From Sulfitobacter sp. W027 (GTDB lineage Bacteria; Pseudomonadota; Alphaproteobacteria; Rhodobacterales; Rhodobacteraceae), in NCBI RefSeq assembly GCF_025143985.1, contig NZ_CP083564.1, forward strand, positions 2,258,501 to 2,322,500: a DNA stretch of 64,000 bases. The letters are read 5' to 3'. Within the stretch, counting starts at the first letter, position 1. Every line of letters starts with the position of its first letter. This document shows positions 8,723-16,830 of this stretch, piece by piece. The notes beneath the pieces were generated by a model. It worked only from the letters and a program-made list of their open reading frames with translations. It did no database searches and was not told the origin of the DNA. The position numbers and the translations under genes are program-made.

Positions 8723-8997
8723 ATACTGTGTATGCCTTGTCACAAATATTGGGCGTCGTTTTGCGATTGGGGCAGTCATGCCCAGAATATGTGACGCCTT
8801 CCATTCGTTCTACCGTGAGCGGCGACACAGCAAAGGTGACACATATACATTTAGCCATAGGCTGGGATGAAAGGCGGGAGGCACCAAGAAGTTCAGCCCG
8901 CATGTTCTCGGACCCGATACGGGCTGCGAAATACGCACATCCACAATTCAGGGAACTTGGGGGCCATTGGGCGGGAAACCCCCAACTTGGCTTATGA
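8719..8997 (+). CDS. Possible small protein, 92 residues
   Basis: The ATG overlaps the previous stop (ATGA), continuing the coupled chain. The product has no domain I recognise and no membrane segment. Composition is less convincing than for its neighbours, so it may not be expressed. Confidence 0.35.
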   Translation: MNTVYALSQILGVVLRLGQSCPEYVTPSIRSTVSGDTAKVTHIHLAIGWDERREAPRSSARMFSDPIRAAKYAHPQFRELGGHWAGNPQLGL

Positions 8998-9024
8998 TTT
9001 CGTTGAAAAAACGGGGAATATCGT

Positions 9025-9666
9025 ATGGGCGGTTTCGGATCTGGGCGTAGCGGCCACAAACTGAAGGCAGAGCATTGTAAGTCTCTGGACGTGAACCGCC
9101 TTCACCGGGAAGGATGTTTGCGACCCGGCATGCGCGGCAACTGGGTTTGGTCGCGCGACGGGGAGGAAGTTGGGCGGATTGGCTACTCGGCAGAGCAAGG
9201 CCGACTTACTCTAAGCTACCGCTTTCAGCGGTATGGTGAGGAGTGGGAATCGATAAAAGAGGCCGTCCACCTCAGCCACGCGGATTGTCACTACGGCAAC
9301 CAGCGGCCTTACTTTCTTTGTCCCGGCGTTCTGAACGGACGGCACTGCGGGCGGCGCGTAGGAAAGCTTTTCTTAGGGGGCCGCTACTTCCTCTGCCGCC
9401 ACTGCTGCGGCATCTCCTATGCCAGTCAGTCAGAGCCTCGCTATGACCGCATGCTGCGCCGCGCCAACAAACTTCGTGTCGCGCTGGGCGGCGAACCGGG
9501 CACGGTGAATTGCATAGCACCCAAGCCAAAAGGCATGTGGCATCGCACCTACCAGCGTAAACGGTTTGAAATAGAATGGTGCGAGCACCAAGCAGACCGA
9601 CTTTTCATCGCAAAATATGCACATCTTCTTACCGGGGACGAGCGAGCCTTGTTCGACTTGAGTTAA
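9025..9666 (+). CDS. Cysteine-rich putative zinc-binding protein of mobile elements
   Basis: A 213-residue protein that begins MGGFGSGRSG and carries a cysteine cluster in the middle (CPGV, HCGRR, then CRHCCG near residues 98-132), spaced like a zinc ribbon. The C-terminal third is basic and ends in a helical ELISA-like segment without catalytic motif. Proteins of this build recur beside integrases in alphaproteobacterial elements but have no assigned role; nucleic-acid binding is a reasonable guess. A ribosome site (ggggaa) lies 10 bases before the ATG. Confidence 0.7.
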   Translation: MGGFGSGRSGHKLKAEHCKSLDVNRLHREGCLRPGMRGNWVWSRDGEEVGRIGYSAEQGRLTLSYRFQRYGEEWESIKEAVHLSHADCHYGNQRPYFLCPGVLNGRHCGRRVGKLFLGGRYFLCRHCCGISYASQSEPRYDRMLRRANKLRVALGGEPGTVNCIAPKPKGMWHRTYQRKRFEIEWCEHQADRLFIAKYAHLLTGDERALFDLS

Positions 9667-9824
9667 GTAGTGCACAACGTCGCGCCAGTAGCGGAAGACC
9701 TGCCAGTTGAGAGCAGAGGACGTGTGAATATGACACACTTCAACCATTGCGCGAAGATTGACTTGTGAAGACTCGAAAGCTTTTGCATTTTCTCCGCGGA
9801 ATCAAACAAAAGCGCAATGAGTGA

Positions 9825-10655
9825 ATGACCAATAAAATTTTAACTGCATTAACTTCTGCCTTCATCATGGCGGCTTCGGTAGCTGCCTCACAGCCCGAAG
9901 AAGGATACCCCTCCCCAGCTGGAAATGTTCGGGTAGTTGGGGAAAGCTACGAAAAAACTCTCTATGTAGGAGAAACGAAGTTTGACCTTGGTTCTCAACA
10001 CCTAATCAGTGTCAGAGAGCCGTCCGAAGAAGGGTTCTCGGAACATTTCCCAAATCATTTCCTAATCTGGGAATGGGGTGGAGGAAGTATGTGTCACGGT
10101 TTCTTCCGCTGGCTAAATGCAAACGAGACGCCGCCAAAGCTGACTGAGAGTTTCGGAACTTGTAAGGACGTTGCAAATAACCTTCGTGTTGAAGACGGAA
10201 AGGCAATTTTCGAGCTTTACGGAGCAGGCAGCGAAGGCCGTGTCTCTTTTATCTATGATGGGGAACAAGTAACCGAGCGGAACGCTGGTCTTGACGGAAT
10301 TTCTAAGGTCGCCAACCCGTATGACCCGGAAGCTTGGATCGGAGAACATCCGTGGATCTACTTCGCAGCTCCCGAAAATGAAGCATTCTTGACCGACCTT
10401 CTCGGCTGGGAACTGCTTGACCAGCTCAGGTTCTACGGAGTGGGAAGCGAATTTACTGAAGACGAAGGCTGGGTAGTGGGAAGATTGTGCCAACAATCCC
10501 AATGCAACACCAACAAGCTTGTAGTTGCGATATCAAAATCTACAGCAATGCCCTATATCGCGTACAAGCATTGGAAACACGAGGAATGGAGGTTTATTGG
10601 GGACGCCCCGGAAAAAATGCCGAACTCAGTACGCGGCTATTTGGCGGAGGGCTAA
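9825..10655 (+). CDS. Secreted protein with lysozyme-inhibitor (Ivy)-like C-terminus
   Basis: The first roughly 22 residues are a signal peptide (TALTSAFIMAASVAAS), so the product should reach the periplasm. The middle is unrecognised and contains conserved Cys pairs (MCHGF, GTCKD). The last roughly 95 residues resemble the Ivy inhibitor fold: VGRLCQQSQC has the C-x4-C loop seen in Ivy as CKPHDC, followed by NKLVVAISK and a closing WRFIGDAPEKM helix start. If correct, it could protect cell-wall hydrolase targets or block a competitor's or host's lysozyme. The match is by eye and weak. It is followed after 6 bases by a membrane-anchored protein, so the two are probably one transcript. Confidence 0.65.
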   Translation: MTNKILTALTSAFIMAASVAASQPEEGYPSPAGNVRVVGESYEKTLYVGETKFDLGSQHLISVREPSEEGFSEHFPNHFLIWEWGGGSMCHGFFRWLNANETPPKLTESFGTCKDVANNLRVEDGKAIFELYGAGSEGRVSFIYDGEQVTERNAGLDGISKVANPYDPEAWIGEHPWIYFAAPENEAFLTDLLGWELLDQLRFYGVGSEFTEDEGWVVGRLCQQSQCNTNKLVVAISKSTAMPYIAYKHWKHEEWRFIGDAPEKMPNSVRGYLAEG

Positions 10656-10661
10656 ACTTAG

Positions 10662-11243
10662 ATGTTCCAGATTCTTTCTCGGATTTCCCCGCTCGGCAAA
10701 CTAATCGAGCATTCGGCAAACGCACTTACGGTCGTAGGTGGCGCCATAGGCCTCTATGCTGTCGCACATCCAGAAACCATCGCGACCTACCTCGATCGCA
10801 TAGACCAAAATGTCGACATTATTGCCGAAAGCATCCCGCTCTGGCCTGTTGTTGAGGGTCTTGAAACTCAGTTCACGCCACCTCGCTTCGCCGGATTCAC
10901 GGTAGAAATAGCCAACCCCAAGAACCTTGTAGTTAACGATTTCTCAATCCACGCCGAGTTCAACCATCCGAGTGCAGGAGAAAGCTTCACTCTTGTAGGC
11001 CCCAGCCTCCTGCCCCCAAATGAAGTTGTCACTTTTTCGAGGAATATCATTCGAAAGCCGTGGTTCGTCGCTCTACAGCGCAACGGCGAAGTGCAACTTC
11101 TTGTTTGCATGTCTGGCTCCCTCGAAGGAAACGATGAAGTTTTCTATGAAGGGCGGCTTTATACCGTGGATCTAGCTGAAGAGACTTCAGTCCTAAGCGG
11201 ACGAAAATTCTCACTTGGTGAAAACAGCGCATGTGAAAAGTGA
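10662..11243 (+). CDS. Membrane-anchored unknown protein
   Basis: A 193-residue protein with one hydrophobic helix near residues 20-35 (ALTVVGGAIGLYAVA) and a long C-terminal part that looks beta-rich (FTVEIANPKNLVVNDFSI, SFTLVGPSLLPPNEVVTFS). No family is recognised. It starts 6 bases after the secreted protein and is the last gene before the tRNA-Leu boundary, the usual cargo position of integrative elements. Confidence 0.65.
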   Translation: MFQILSRISPLGKLIEHSANALTVVGGAIGLYAVAHPETIATYLDRIDQNVDIIAESIPLWPVVEGLETQFTPPRFAGFTVEIANPKNLVVNDFSIHAEFNHPSAGESFTLVGPSLLPPNEVVTFSRNIIRKPWFVALQRNGEVQLLVCMSGSLEGNDEVFYEGRLYTVDLAEETSVLSGRKFSLGENSACEK

Positions 11244-11426
11244 TAGTCGATCATCATCCGCTCTAGTGAGTTGCCAAAGTGGGGAGAGCGACATGCTCTT
11301 CCCACATTTGTTGACAAGCTAGCTTTGCTTTGCACGCACCGGAACTCGAACGGGGGACCAATAGGGGGATAGGCCACCCCGTATCGATGCCAACGCACTG
11401 ATATAAAGCATAAAACAGAAAAATGA

Positions 11427-11442
11427 TGGTGCGGGCGGTGGG
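11427..11442. repeat. Right attachment site (inside tRNA-Leu)
   Basis: Same 16 bases as 4422-4437. It covers the 3' end of the tRNA and marks the boundary between element and chromosome. Confidence 0.8.
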
Positions 11443-11513
11443 ACTCGAACCCACACGGGGCTACGCCCCAACAGATTTTAAGTCTGGTATGTCTACCATT
11501 CCATCACGCCCGC
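11427..11513 (-). tRNA. tRNA-Leu (anticodon UAA)
   Basis: The 7-bp acceptor stem (gcgggcg/cgcccgc) is perfect, the discriminator is A and CCA is encoded. The anticodon loop reads cttaaaa with anticodon TAA, and a long variable arm (ggggcgtagcccc) marks a class II tRNA. The gene reads leftward, so its 3' end faces the integrated element, which restores it. Confidence 0.95.
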
Positions 11514-11574
11514 ATCGGGGCGCACAATAAGCATCATGCGGGCGGTGTAAATGGGCGAATGACCCAGCCCCGAC

Positions 11575-12051
11575 TCATGCGCTATCCGCCAGCATCGTTT
11601 CTTTCACCGCCTCCATCGCGACGTAGGTCGAGGTGCTAGCTACATGCGGCAGGGTCGAGATGACTTCTCCCAGAAAGCGGCGGTATTCCGACATGCTGCG
11701 CGTGCGGACCTTGATCAGATAGTCGAAATGGCTCGCAATCATATGCGCCTGCTCAATCTCAGGTACTTTGGCCACAGCAAGGTTGAACGCTCGCAGCGCT
11801 GCCTCGCGCGTGTCGTTCAGCCGGACTTCGACGAAGGCCACATGGTCAAGCCCCAGACGGATCGGGTCCAAAAGCGCGCGGTAGCCGAGGATCACGCCGC
11901 TTTCCTCCAAACGGCGCAGCCGTGCTTGGGTGGGGGATTTCGACAGGCCAATGCGCCGCGCAAGGTCGGTGATGCTGATGCGGCCATCCTCGGCCAGAAC
12001 CGATAGAATCGCGCTGTCGAACCGGTCCAGATCGAAAAGTTCATTTGCCAT
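11575..12051 (-). CDS. putR: Lrp/AsnC-family regulator of proline catabolism
   Basis: A 158-residue DNA-binding regulator with an N-terminal HTH (DLARRIGLSKSPTQARLRRLEESGVI) and a C-terminal RAM effector domain. It is divergent from putA with 107 bases between, the arrangement seen for PutR in Rhodobacter and other alphaproteobacteria, where proline-dependent PutR activates putA. The symbol is an inference from family and position. Confidence 0.88.
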   Translation of the reverse strand: MANELFDLDRFDSAILSVLAEDGRISITDLARRIGLSKSPTQARLRRLEESGVILGYRALLDPIRLGLDHVAFVEVRLNDTREAALRAFNLAVAKVPEIEQAHMIASHFDYLIKVRTRSMSEYRRFLGEVISTLPHVASTSTYVAMEAVKETMLADSA

Positions 12052-12089
12052 GTGATTACCCTACACTTCAGACATATCGACCGCATTAT

Positions 12090-12126
12090 TGATCATCTTC
12101 GGTCGAAACTCCTGATCATCATCCGG
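12090..12126. promoter_or_regulatory. Direct repeat in the putR-putA spacer, candidate operator
   Basis: Two near-identical sites (tgatcatcttcgg at 12090-12102 and tgatcatcatccgg at 12113-12126) have 23-base period, about two helical turns. They lie between the divergent starts and are good candidates for PutR binding. Confidence 0.5.
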
Positions 12127-12158
12127 TATTCTGGGTCAAACATCAACTGGAGCTTGCC

Positions 12159-15100
12159 ATGGCCCTCGATCACGCCCCCGCCCTTCGCCAAACCATCGAC
12201 GCGCGCACCTACGCCGACCCTGACGCGCTGCTGACCGAGCTTAAGGCGCAGGCCGATCTTTCTGCCGAAGACCGCGCCCGAATCACCGCCAATGCAGCGG
12301 GCCTGGTCCGTGACATTCGCGGCACCTCGGCTCCCGGCATGATGGAAGTCTTCCTCGCCGAATACGGTCTCAGCACGGACGAAGGCGTGGCGCTGATGTG
12401 TTTGGCCGAGGCGCTGCTGCGGGTGCCAGACGCCGATACGATTGATGCGCTGATCGAAGACAAAATCGCCCCCTCCGATTGGGGCCGCCACATGGGCCAT
12501 TCGACCTCCAGCCTCGTGAACGCCTCCACATGGGCGCTGATGCTGACGGGTCGTGTCCTAGATGACGACCAGCCCGGCCCGGTGCGCCACCTGCGCGCGG
12601 CGATCAAGCGTCTGGGTGAGCCGGTGATCCGTACCGCCGTCAGCCGCGCCATGCGCGAGATGGGCCGCCAGTTCGTTCTGGGCGAAGACATTCAGGCGGC
12701 GATGAAACGCGCCAAGGGGATGGAGAAAAAGGGCTTTACCTACAGCTACGACATGCTGGGCGAAGCGGCCCGGACCGAGGCGGACGCCAAGCGCTATCAC
12801 CTCAGCTATTCCCGTGCGATCTCGGCCATTGCCGATGCCTGCACCCATGACGACATCCGCAAGAACCCCGGCATTTCGGTGAAGCTTTCGGCCCTGCATC
12901 CGCGCTATGAACTAGCGCAGGAAGAAGCCGTGATGCGCGATCTGGTGCCGCGCCTGCGCGCACTGGCACTGCTGGCGAAATCGGCGGGCATGGGGCTCAA
13001 TATCGACGCCGAAGAGGCCGACCGCCTCGCGCTATCGCTCGAAGTCATCGACACGGTGATGGGCGAGCCTGCGCTGGCAGGCTGGGACGGGTTTGGCGTG
13101 GTGGTGCAGGCCTATGGCCCGCGCGCGGGCGTGGTGCTCGACACGCTTTATGACATGGCCAAACGTCACGACCGCCGCATCATGGTGCGTCTGGTGAAAG
13201 GGGCCTATTGGGACACCGAGATCAAACGCGCGCAGGTCGAGGGCATCGATGGTTTCCCGGTTTTCACCCGCAAGGCCGGGACCGATGTAAGCTACATCGC
13301 CAACGCCCGCAAACTGCTGAACATGACCGACCGCATCTATCCGCAGTTCGCCACGCACAACGCCCATACCGTTGCCGCCGTCTTGCATATGGCCGACGAC
13401 CCCGAGGCCTATGAATTCCAGCGTCTGCACGGCATGGGCGAGACCCTGCATGACATCGTGATGGAAAAACACGGCACCCGCTGCCGCATCTACGCCCCCG
13501 TTGGCGCGCACCGCGATCTGCTGGCCTATCTGGTGCGGCGTTTGCTTGAGAACGGCGCGAACTCCAGCTTCGTGAATCAGATCGTCGATGAGAACGTGCC
13601 GCCAGAAGTCGTGGCCGCCGATCCCTTTGACCAGTTGCAAGACAGCGCCCCGACGATCCCGCGCGGGCCGGAGGTGTTCTTGCCTCAACGCGCCAACGCC
13701 AAGGGCTTTGATCTGGCCCATAGCCCGACCCTTGCCGCCATTGAAGAGGCTCGTGCGCCCTTTGCGGATGCCACATGGACCGCCACGCCGATCCTTGCAG
13801 GCGACGCCAAGCCCGAGGCCGAAGAGACCGTCAGCAACCCGACCGGCTGCACCTCGCCAGGCACGGTGCAGCCCGCCTCCGAGGCCGATGTCGCCACGGC
13901 GCTCGACAATGCCACCCCTTGGGACGCGCCGCTGGACACCCGCCGCGCAACGCTTTTGCGGGCCGCTGACATGTTGGAGGACCGCTACGGCGAGATCTTC
14001 GCCATCCTTGCCCGCGAAGCAGGCAAGGGGCTGCCCGACTGCGTGGCCGAGTTGCGCGAAGCCGTCGATTTCCTGCGCTACTACGCAGCACAGGCCACCA
14101 ACGAGCCGCCCGCGGGCATCTTCACCTGCATCTCGCCGTGGAACTTCCCACTGGCGATCTTTTGCGGGCAGGTCACAGCGGCGTTGGCGGCTGGCAATGC
14201 GGTGCTGGCCAAACCGGCCGAGCAGACCCCGTTAATCGCCAAACTCGCCGTCGAAGTGCTGCATGAAGCGGGGGTGCCGCGCTCTGCCCTGCAACTCCTG
14301 CCGGGTGGCGGCAAGGTGGGCGCGGCGCTGACCGGCGATGCCCGCATCAACGGGGTGGCCTTCACCGGCTCCACCGCCACCGCCCTGCGCATCCGCGCCA
14401 ACATGGCCGAACATTGCGCCCCCGGCACCCCGCTGATCGCCGAGACCGGTGGCCTTAACGCCATGATCGTCGACAGCACCGCCCTGCCCGAACAAGCGGT
14501 GCAGGCCATCGTCGAAAGCGCCTTTCAATCGGCAGGGCAACGCTGCTCTGCCGTGCGCTGCCTCTATGTGCAGGAAGACATCGCCGAAGACCTGATCCGC
14601 ATGCTCACGGGCGCCATGCAGGCGCTGAACATGGGCGATCCGTGGCATCTGTCGACCGATGTCGGCCCCGTTATCGACGACACCGCGCGCAAAGGGATCG
14701 TCGAGCATATCGAAGCCGCCCGCGCCGAAGGCCGCGTCATAGCGGACCTCAAAGCGCCCGAGGGTGGCACTTTCGTCGGCCCGGCGATCCTGCGGGTGGG
14801 CAGCATCAGCGAGATGAAACGCGAGATTTTCGGCCCCGTGCTGCATGTGGCGACTTTCAAAAGCCATGAACTCGACGCCGTGATCGACGCGATCAATGCC
14901 ACGGGCTATGGGCTGACCTTTGGTTTGCACACCCGGATCGACGACCGGGTGCAGCATGTCTCGGAACGGATCGAGGCGGGCAACATCTACGTCAACCGCA
15001 ACCAGATCGGTGCCATCGTCGGCAGCCAACCCTTTGGCGGTGAAGGGCTTTCGGGCACCGGGCCAAAGGCAGGCGGGCCGAACTACCTGCCGCGTTTCTC

Positions 15101-15575
15101 GGCACCTGACCATCAGGACGCTGCTGGCACATGGGACAATGCAGAGACCAAGCTCCCCGCCCTGCCCGCGCATCAGAAAACCGTGCTGGAAACCCAATCG
15201 ATGCCCGGCCCGACCGGCGAGAGCAACCGCCTTTCGACCCTGCCGCGCCCGGCGCTGTTGTGCATGGGACCGGGCGCCGAAACGGCAGAGGTGCAGGCCA
15301 GGGCCGTGCGGGCGCTCGGCGGTGTCGCGGTCACGGCCTCGGGCCGGATCAACCCCGATGCGCTGACCACCGGCCCAGCCTATGGCGGCGTGCTCTGGTG
15401 GGGTGATGACACCACCGCACGACAGATCGACCAAGCACTTGCGGCCCGGGGCGGCGCAATCATCCCACTGCTGCGCGGCCTGCCCGACACCGCGCGTGTT
15501 AGGGCCGAGCGTCACGTCTGTGTTGACACCACTGCCTCCGGCGGCAATGCACAGCTCTTGGGCATGATGGCCTAA
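12159..15575 (+). CDS. putA: Bifunctional proline dehydrogenase / P5C dehydrogenase
   Basis: Oxidises proline to glutamate in two steps. The 1138-residue protein has the PRODH alpha-domain and FAD barrel (about 80-480; YDMLGEAART, SVKLSALHPRY, LVKGAYWDTEIK) and the aldehyde dehydrogenase domain (about 560-990) with catalytic Glu762 (ETGGLNA) and Cys796 (GQRCSAVR). The C-terminal roughly 140 residues fit the longer type-B PutA tail. It lacks the ribbon-helix-helix N-terminus of enterobacterial PutA, which agrees with control by the neighbouring PutR. Two following genes on the same strand are closely spaced (22 bases to the amidohydrolase), so they may share its transcript. Confidence 0.97.
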   Translation: MALDHAPALRQTIDARTYADPDALLTELKAQADLSAEDRARITANAAGLVRDIRGTSAPGMMEVFLAEYGLSTDEGVALMCLAEALLRVPDADTIDALIEDKIAPSDWGRHMGHSTSSLVNASTWALMLTGRVLDDDQPGPVRHLRAAIKRLGEPVIRTAVSRAMREMGRQFVLGEDIQAAMKRAKGMEKKGFTYSYDMLGEAARTEADAKRYHLSYSRAISAIADACTHDDIRKNPGISVKLSALHPRYELAQEEAVMRDLVPRLRALALLAKSAGMGLNIDAEEADRLALSLEVIDTVMGEPALAGWDGFGVVVQAYGPRAGVVLDTLYDMAKRHDRRIMVRLVKGAYWDTEIKRAQVEGIDGFPVFTRKAGTDVSYIANARKLLNMTDRIYPQFATHNAHTVAAVLHMADDPEAYEFQRLHGMGETLHDIVMEKHGTRCRIYAPVGAHRDLLAYLVRRLLENGANSSFVNQIVDENVPPEVVAADPFDQLQDSAPTIPRGPEVFLPQRANAKGFDLAHSPTLAAIEEARAPFADATWTATPILAGDAKPEAEETVSNPTGCTSPGTVQPASEADVATALDNATPWDAPLDTRRATLLRAADMLEDRYGEIFAILAREAGKGLPDCVAELREAVDFLRYYAAQATNEPPAGIFTCISPWNFPLAIFCGQVTAALAAGNAVLAKPAEQTPLIAKLAVEVLHEAGVPRSALQLLPGGGKVGAALTGDARINGVAFTGSTATALRIRANMAEHCAPGTPLIAETGGLNAMIVDSTALPEQAVQAIVESAFQSAGQRCSAVRCLYVQEDIAEDLIRMLTGAMQALNMGDPWHLSTDVGPVIDDTARKGIVEHIEAARAEGRVIADLKAPEGGTFVGPAILRVGSISEMKREIFGPVLHVATFKSHELDAVIDAINATGYGLTFGLHTRIDDRVQHVSERIEAGNIYVNRNQIGAIVGSQPFGGEGLSGTGPKAGGPNYLPRFSAPDHQDAAGTWDNAETKLPALPAHQKTVLETQSMPGPTGESNRLSTLPRPALLCMGPGAETAEVQARAVRALGGVAVTASGRINPDALTTGPAYGGVLWWGDDTTARQIDQALAARGGAIIPLLRGLPDTARVRAERHVCVDTTASGGNAQLLGMMA

Positions 15576-15596
15576 GACAGAAATCGGAGGAGCACC

Positions 15597-16748
15597 ATGC
15601 TGACGAACAGCGACATCGAAGACCTGACGCAGTTTCGCAGGGCGCTCCACCAATATCCCGAGGTCTCGGGCGAAGAGATTGAGACCGCCCGGACCATCGC
15701 GGCGGAATTGAAGAAACTCAGCCCCACCCGCATCCTGACGGGTTTGGGCGGGCATGGCGTCGCTGCTGTTTTCGAGAGCGGCACCCCCGGCCCTACGGTC
15801 CTCTTCCGCGCTGAGTTGGACGCCCTGCCGATCCCCGAAGAACATGACATTCCGTGGGTCTCAAAAGTGCCGGGCAAAAGCCATGTCTGCGGGCACGATG
15901 GCCATATGACCATGCTGCTGGCGCTTGGGCGATTGATTGCGCGCCAACCGGTCGCCAAGGGCCGCGTGGTGCTGATGTTTCAACCCGCCGAGGAAGACGG
16001 CAGCGGTGCACGCGCCGTGGTGAACGACCCGGCCTATGCCGAGATTGCCGCCGATTATGCCTTTGCCATCCATGTCGAACCGGGCCGCCCTTTCGGCCAT
16101 GTCGACACGGCCCCCGCCTTGATCAACTGCGCCTCGAAGGGCATCGCCCTGACCCTCAGCGGCAAGACCGCCCATGCCGCCAGCCCCGAAGACGGCAGAT
16201 CGCCCGCGCCTGCGCTGGCCGAGTTGATCCCCGCGCTGCAGGCGCTCGGCCCGGGTGGGGCGCTTGATGACAATTTTCGCCTCGTTACCCTCACCCATTT
16301 GCGCATGGGCGAGCCAACCTTTGGCGTGGCCCCGGGCGAAGCGGTGCTCTACGCCACTCTGCGCAGCACCCGCGACGACGCCCTAGCCGAGATCGAAGAG
16401 GCCCTGCGCGCCGAAGTCGCCCGCGCCGCCGAGACCCACGGGCTGACAGCGGAATTCGCGGAATCCGACCATTTCGCCGCCTCCATCAATGACCCCGAAG
16501 CCTATGCCATTGCCGCCGCAGCGATGGACGCACTTGGCGTGTCGCACGGGCAGAGAAACTTGCCGATGCGCGCCTCCGAAGATTTCGGCCTGTTCGGACG
16601 CGACGCCAAGGCGGCGATGCTCTGCCTCGGGCCGGGGGAAGATTACGCCGCGCTGCACAATCCCGACTACGATTTTCCCGATGACCTGATCCCCATCGGC
16701 GCGGGTATTTTCGAACGGATCGCGCGGGATTTGCTCGGCACCGCTTGA
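15597..16748 (+). CDS. M20-family amidohydrolase
   Basis: A zinc-dependent aminoacylase/amidohydrolase of the HipO/AbgB group, 383 residues. Metal ligands and catalytic Glu are visible: VCGHDGHMTMLL near residue 100, FQPAEEDGSGA near 130, and MRASEDFGLF near 325. The lid domain begins with the LSGKTAHAASPE segment. The substrate cannot be told from sequence; N-acyl or N-carbamoyl amino acids are usual. A ribosome site (cggagg) precedes the ATG, 22 bases after putA. Confidence 0.92.
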   Translation: MLTNSDIEDLTQFRRALHQYPEVSGEEIETARTIAAELKKLSPTRILTGLGGHGVAAVFESGTPGPTVLFRAELDALPIPEEHDIPWVSKVPGKSHVCGHDGHMTMLLALGRLIARQPVAKGRVVLMFQPAEEDGSGARAVVNDPAYAEIAADYAFAIHVEPGRPFGHVDTAPALINCASKGIALTLSGKTAHAASPEDGRSPAPALAELIPALQALGPGGALDDNFRLVTLTHLRMGEPTFGVAPGEAVLYATLRSTRDDALAEIEEALRAEVARAAETHGLTAEFAESDHFAASINDPEAYAIAAAAMDALGVSHGQRNLPMRASEDFGLFGRDAKAAMLCLGPGEDYAALHNPDYDFPDDLIPIGAGIFERIARDLLGTA

Positions 16749-16830
16749 CAGATGCACCGGCGGGCGCAGCTAACTGCGCTAATCCCTCCGCCGCTTGACG
16801 CGGTGCAAGACTTGGCAAAGGCTGGCCCGC

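Larger units (their letters stand above)
4438..11442. mobile_element. Integrated genetic element at tRNA-Leu(UAA), about 7.0 kb
   Basis: The boundaries come from the 16-bp direct repeat matching the 3' end of tRNA-Leu. The content is typical of a small integrative element: a tyrosine recombinase, AlpA-type regulator, HTH proteins, overlapping small genes, and cargo with a visibly lower GC content and no close metabolic role. No capsid, portal, terminase or conjugation gene is visible, so it is either a satellite-like element or a decayed one. Unusually, the integrase lies at the end opposite the intact tRNA. Confidence 0.8.

Noticed and set aside
11330..11400. T-arm-like sequence (ccggaactcgaacggg) just left of tRNA-Leu
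   Set aside because: The flanking sequence does not form an acceptor stem or anticodon arm, and the T stem has a mismatch. It is at most a decayed tRNA fragment.
4438..11442. CRISPR array or known defence system in the element
   Set aside because: No repeat-spacer pattern and no Cas, restriction-modification, abortive-infection or toxin-antitoxin motif was recognised. The tandem paralogs remain unassigned rather than called a defence system.
12209..15845. Long reverse-strand open frames over putA and the amidohydrolase
   Set aside because: They are mirror frames of GC-rich coding DNA, with no domain and arginine/alanine-rich composition.
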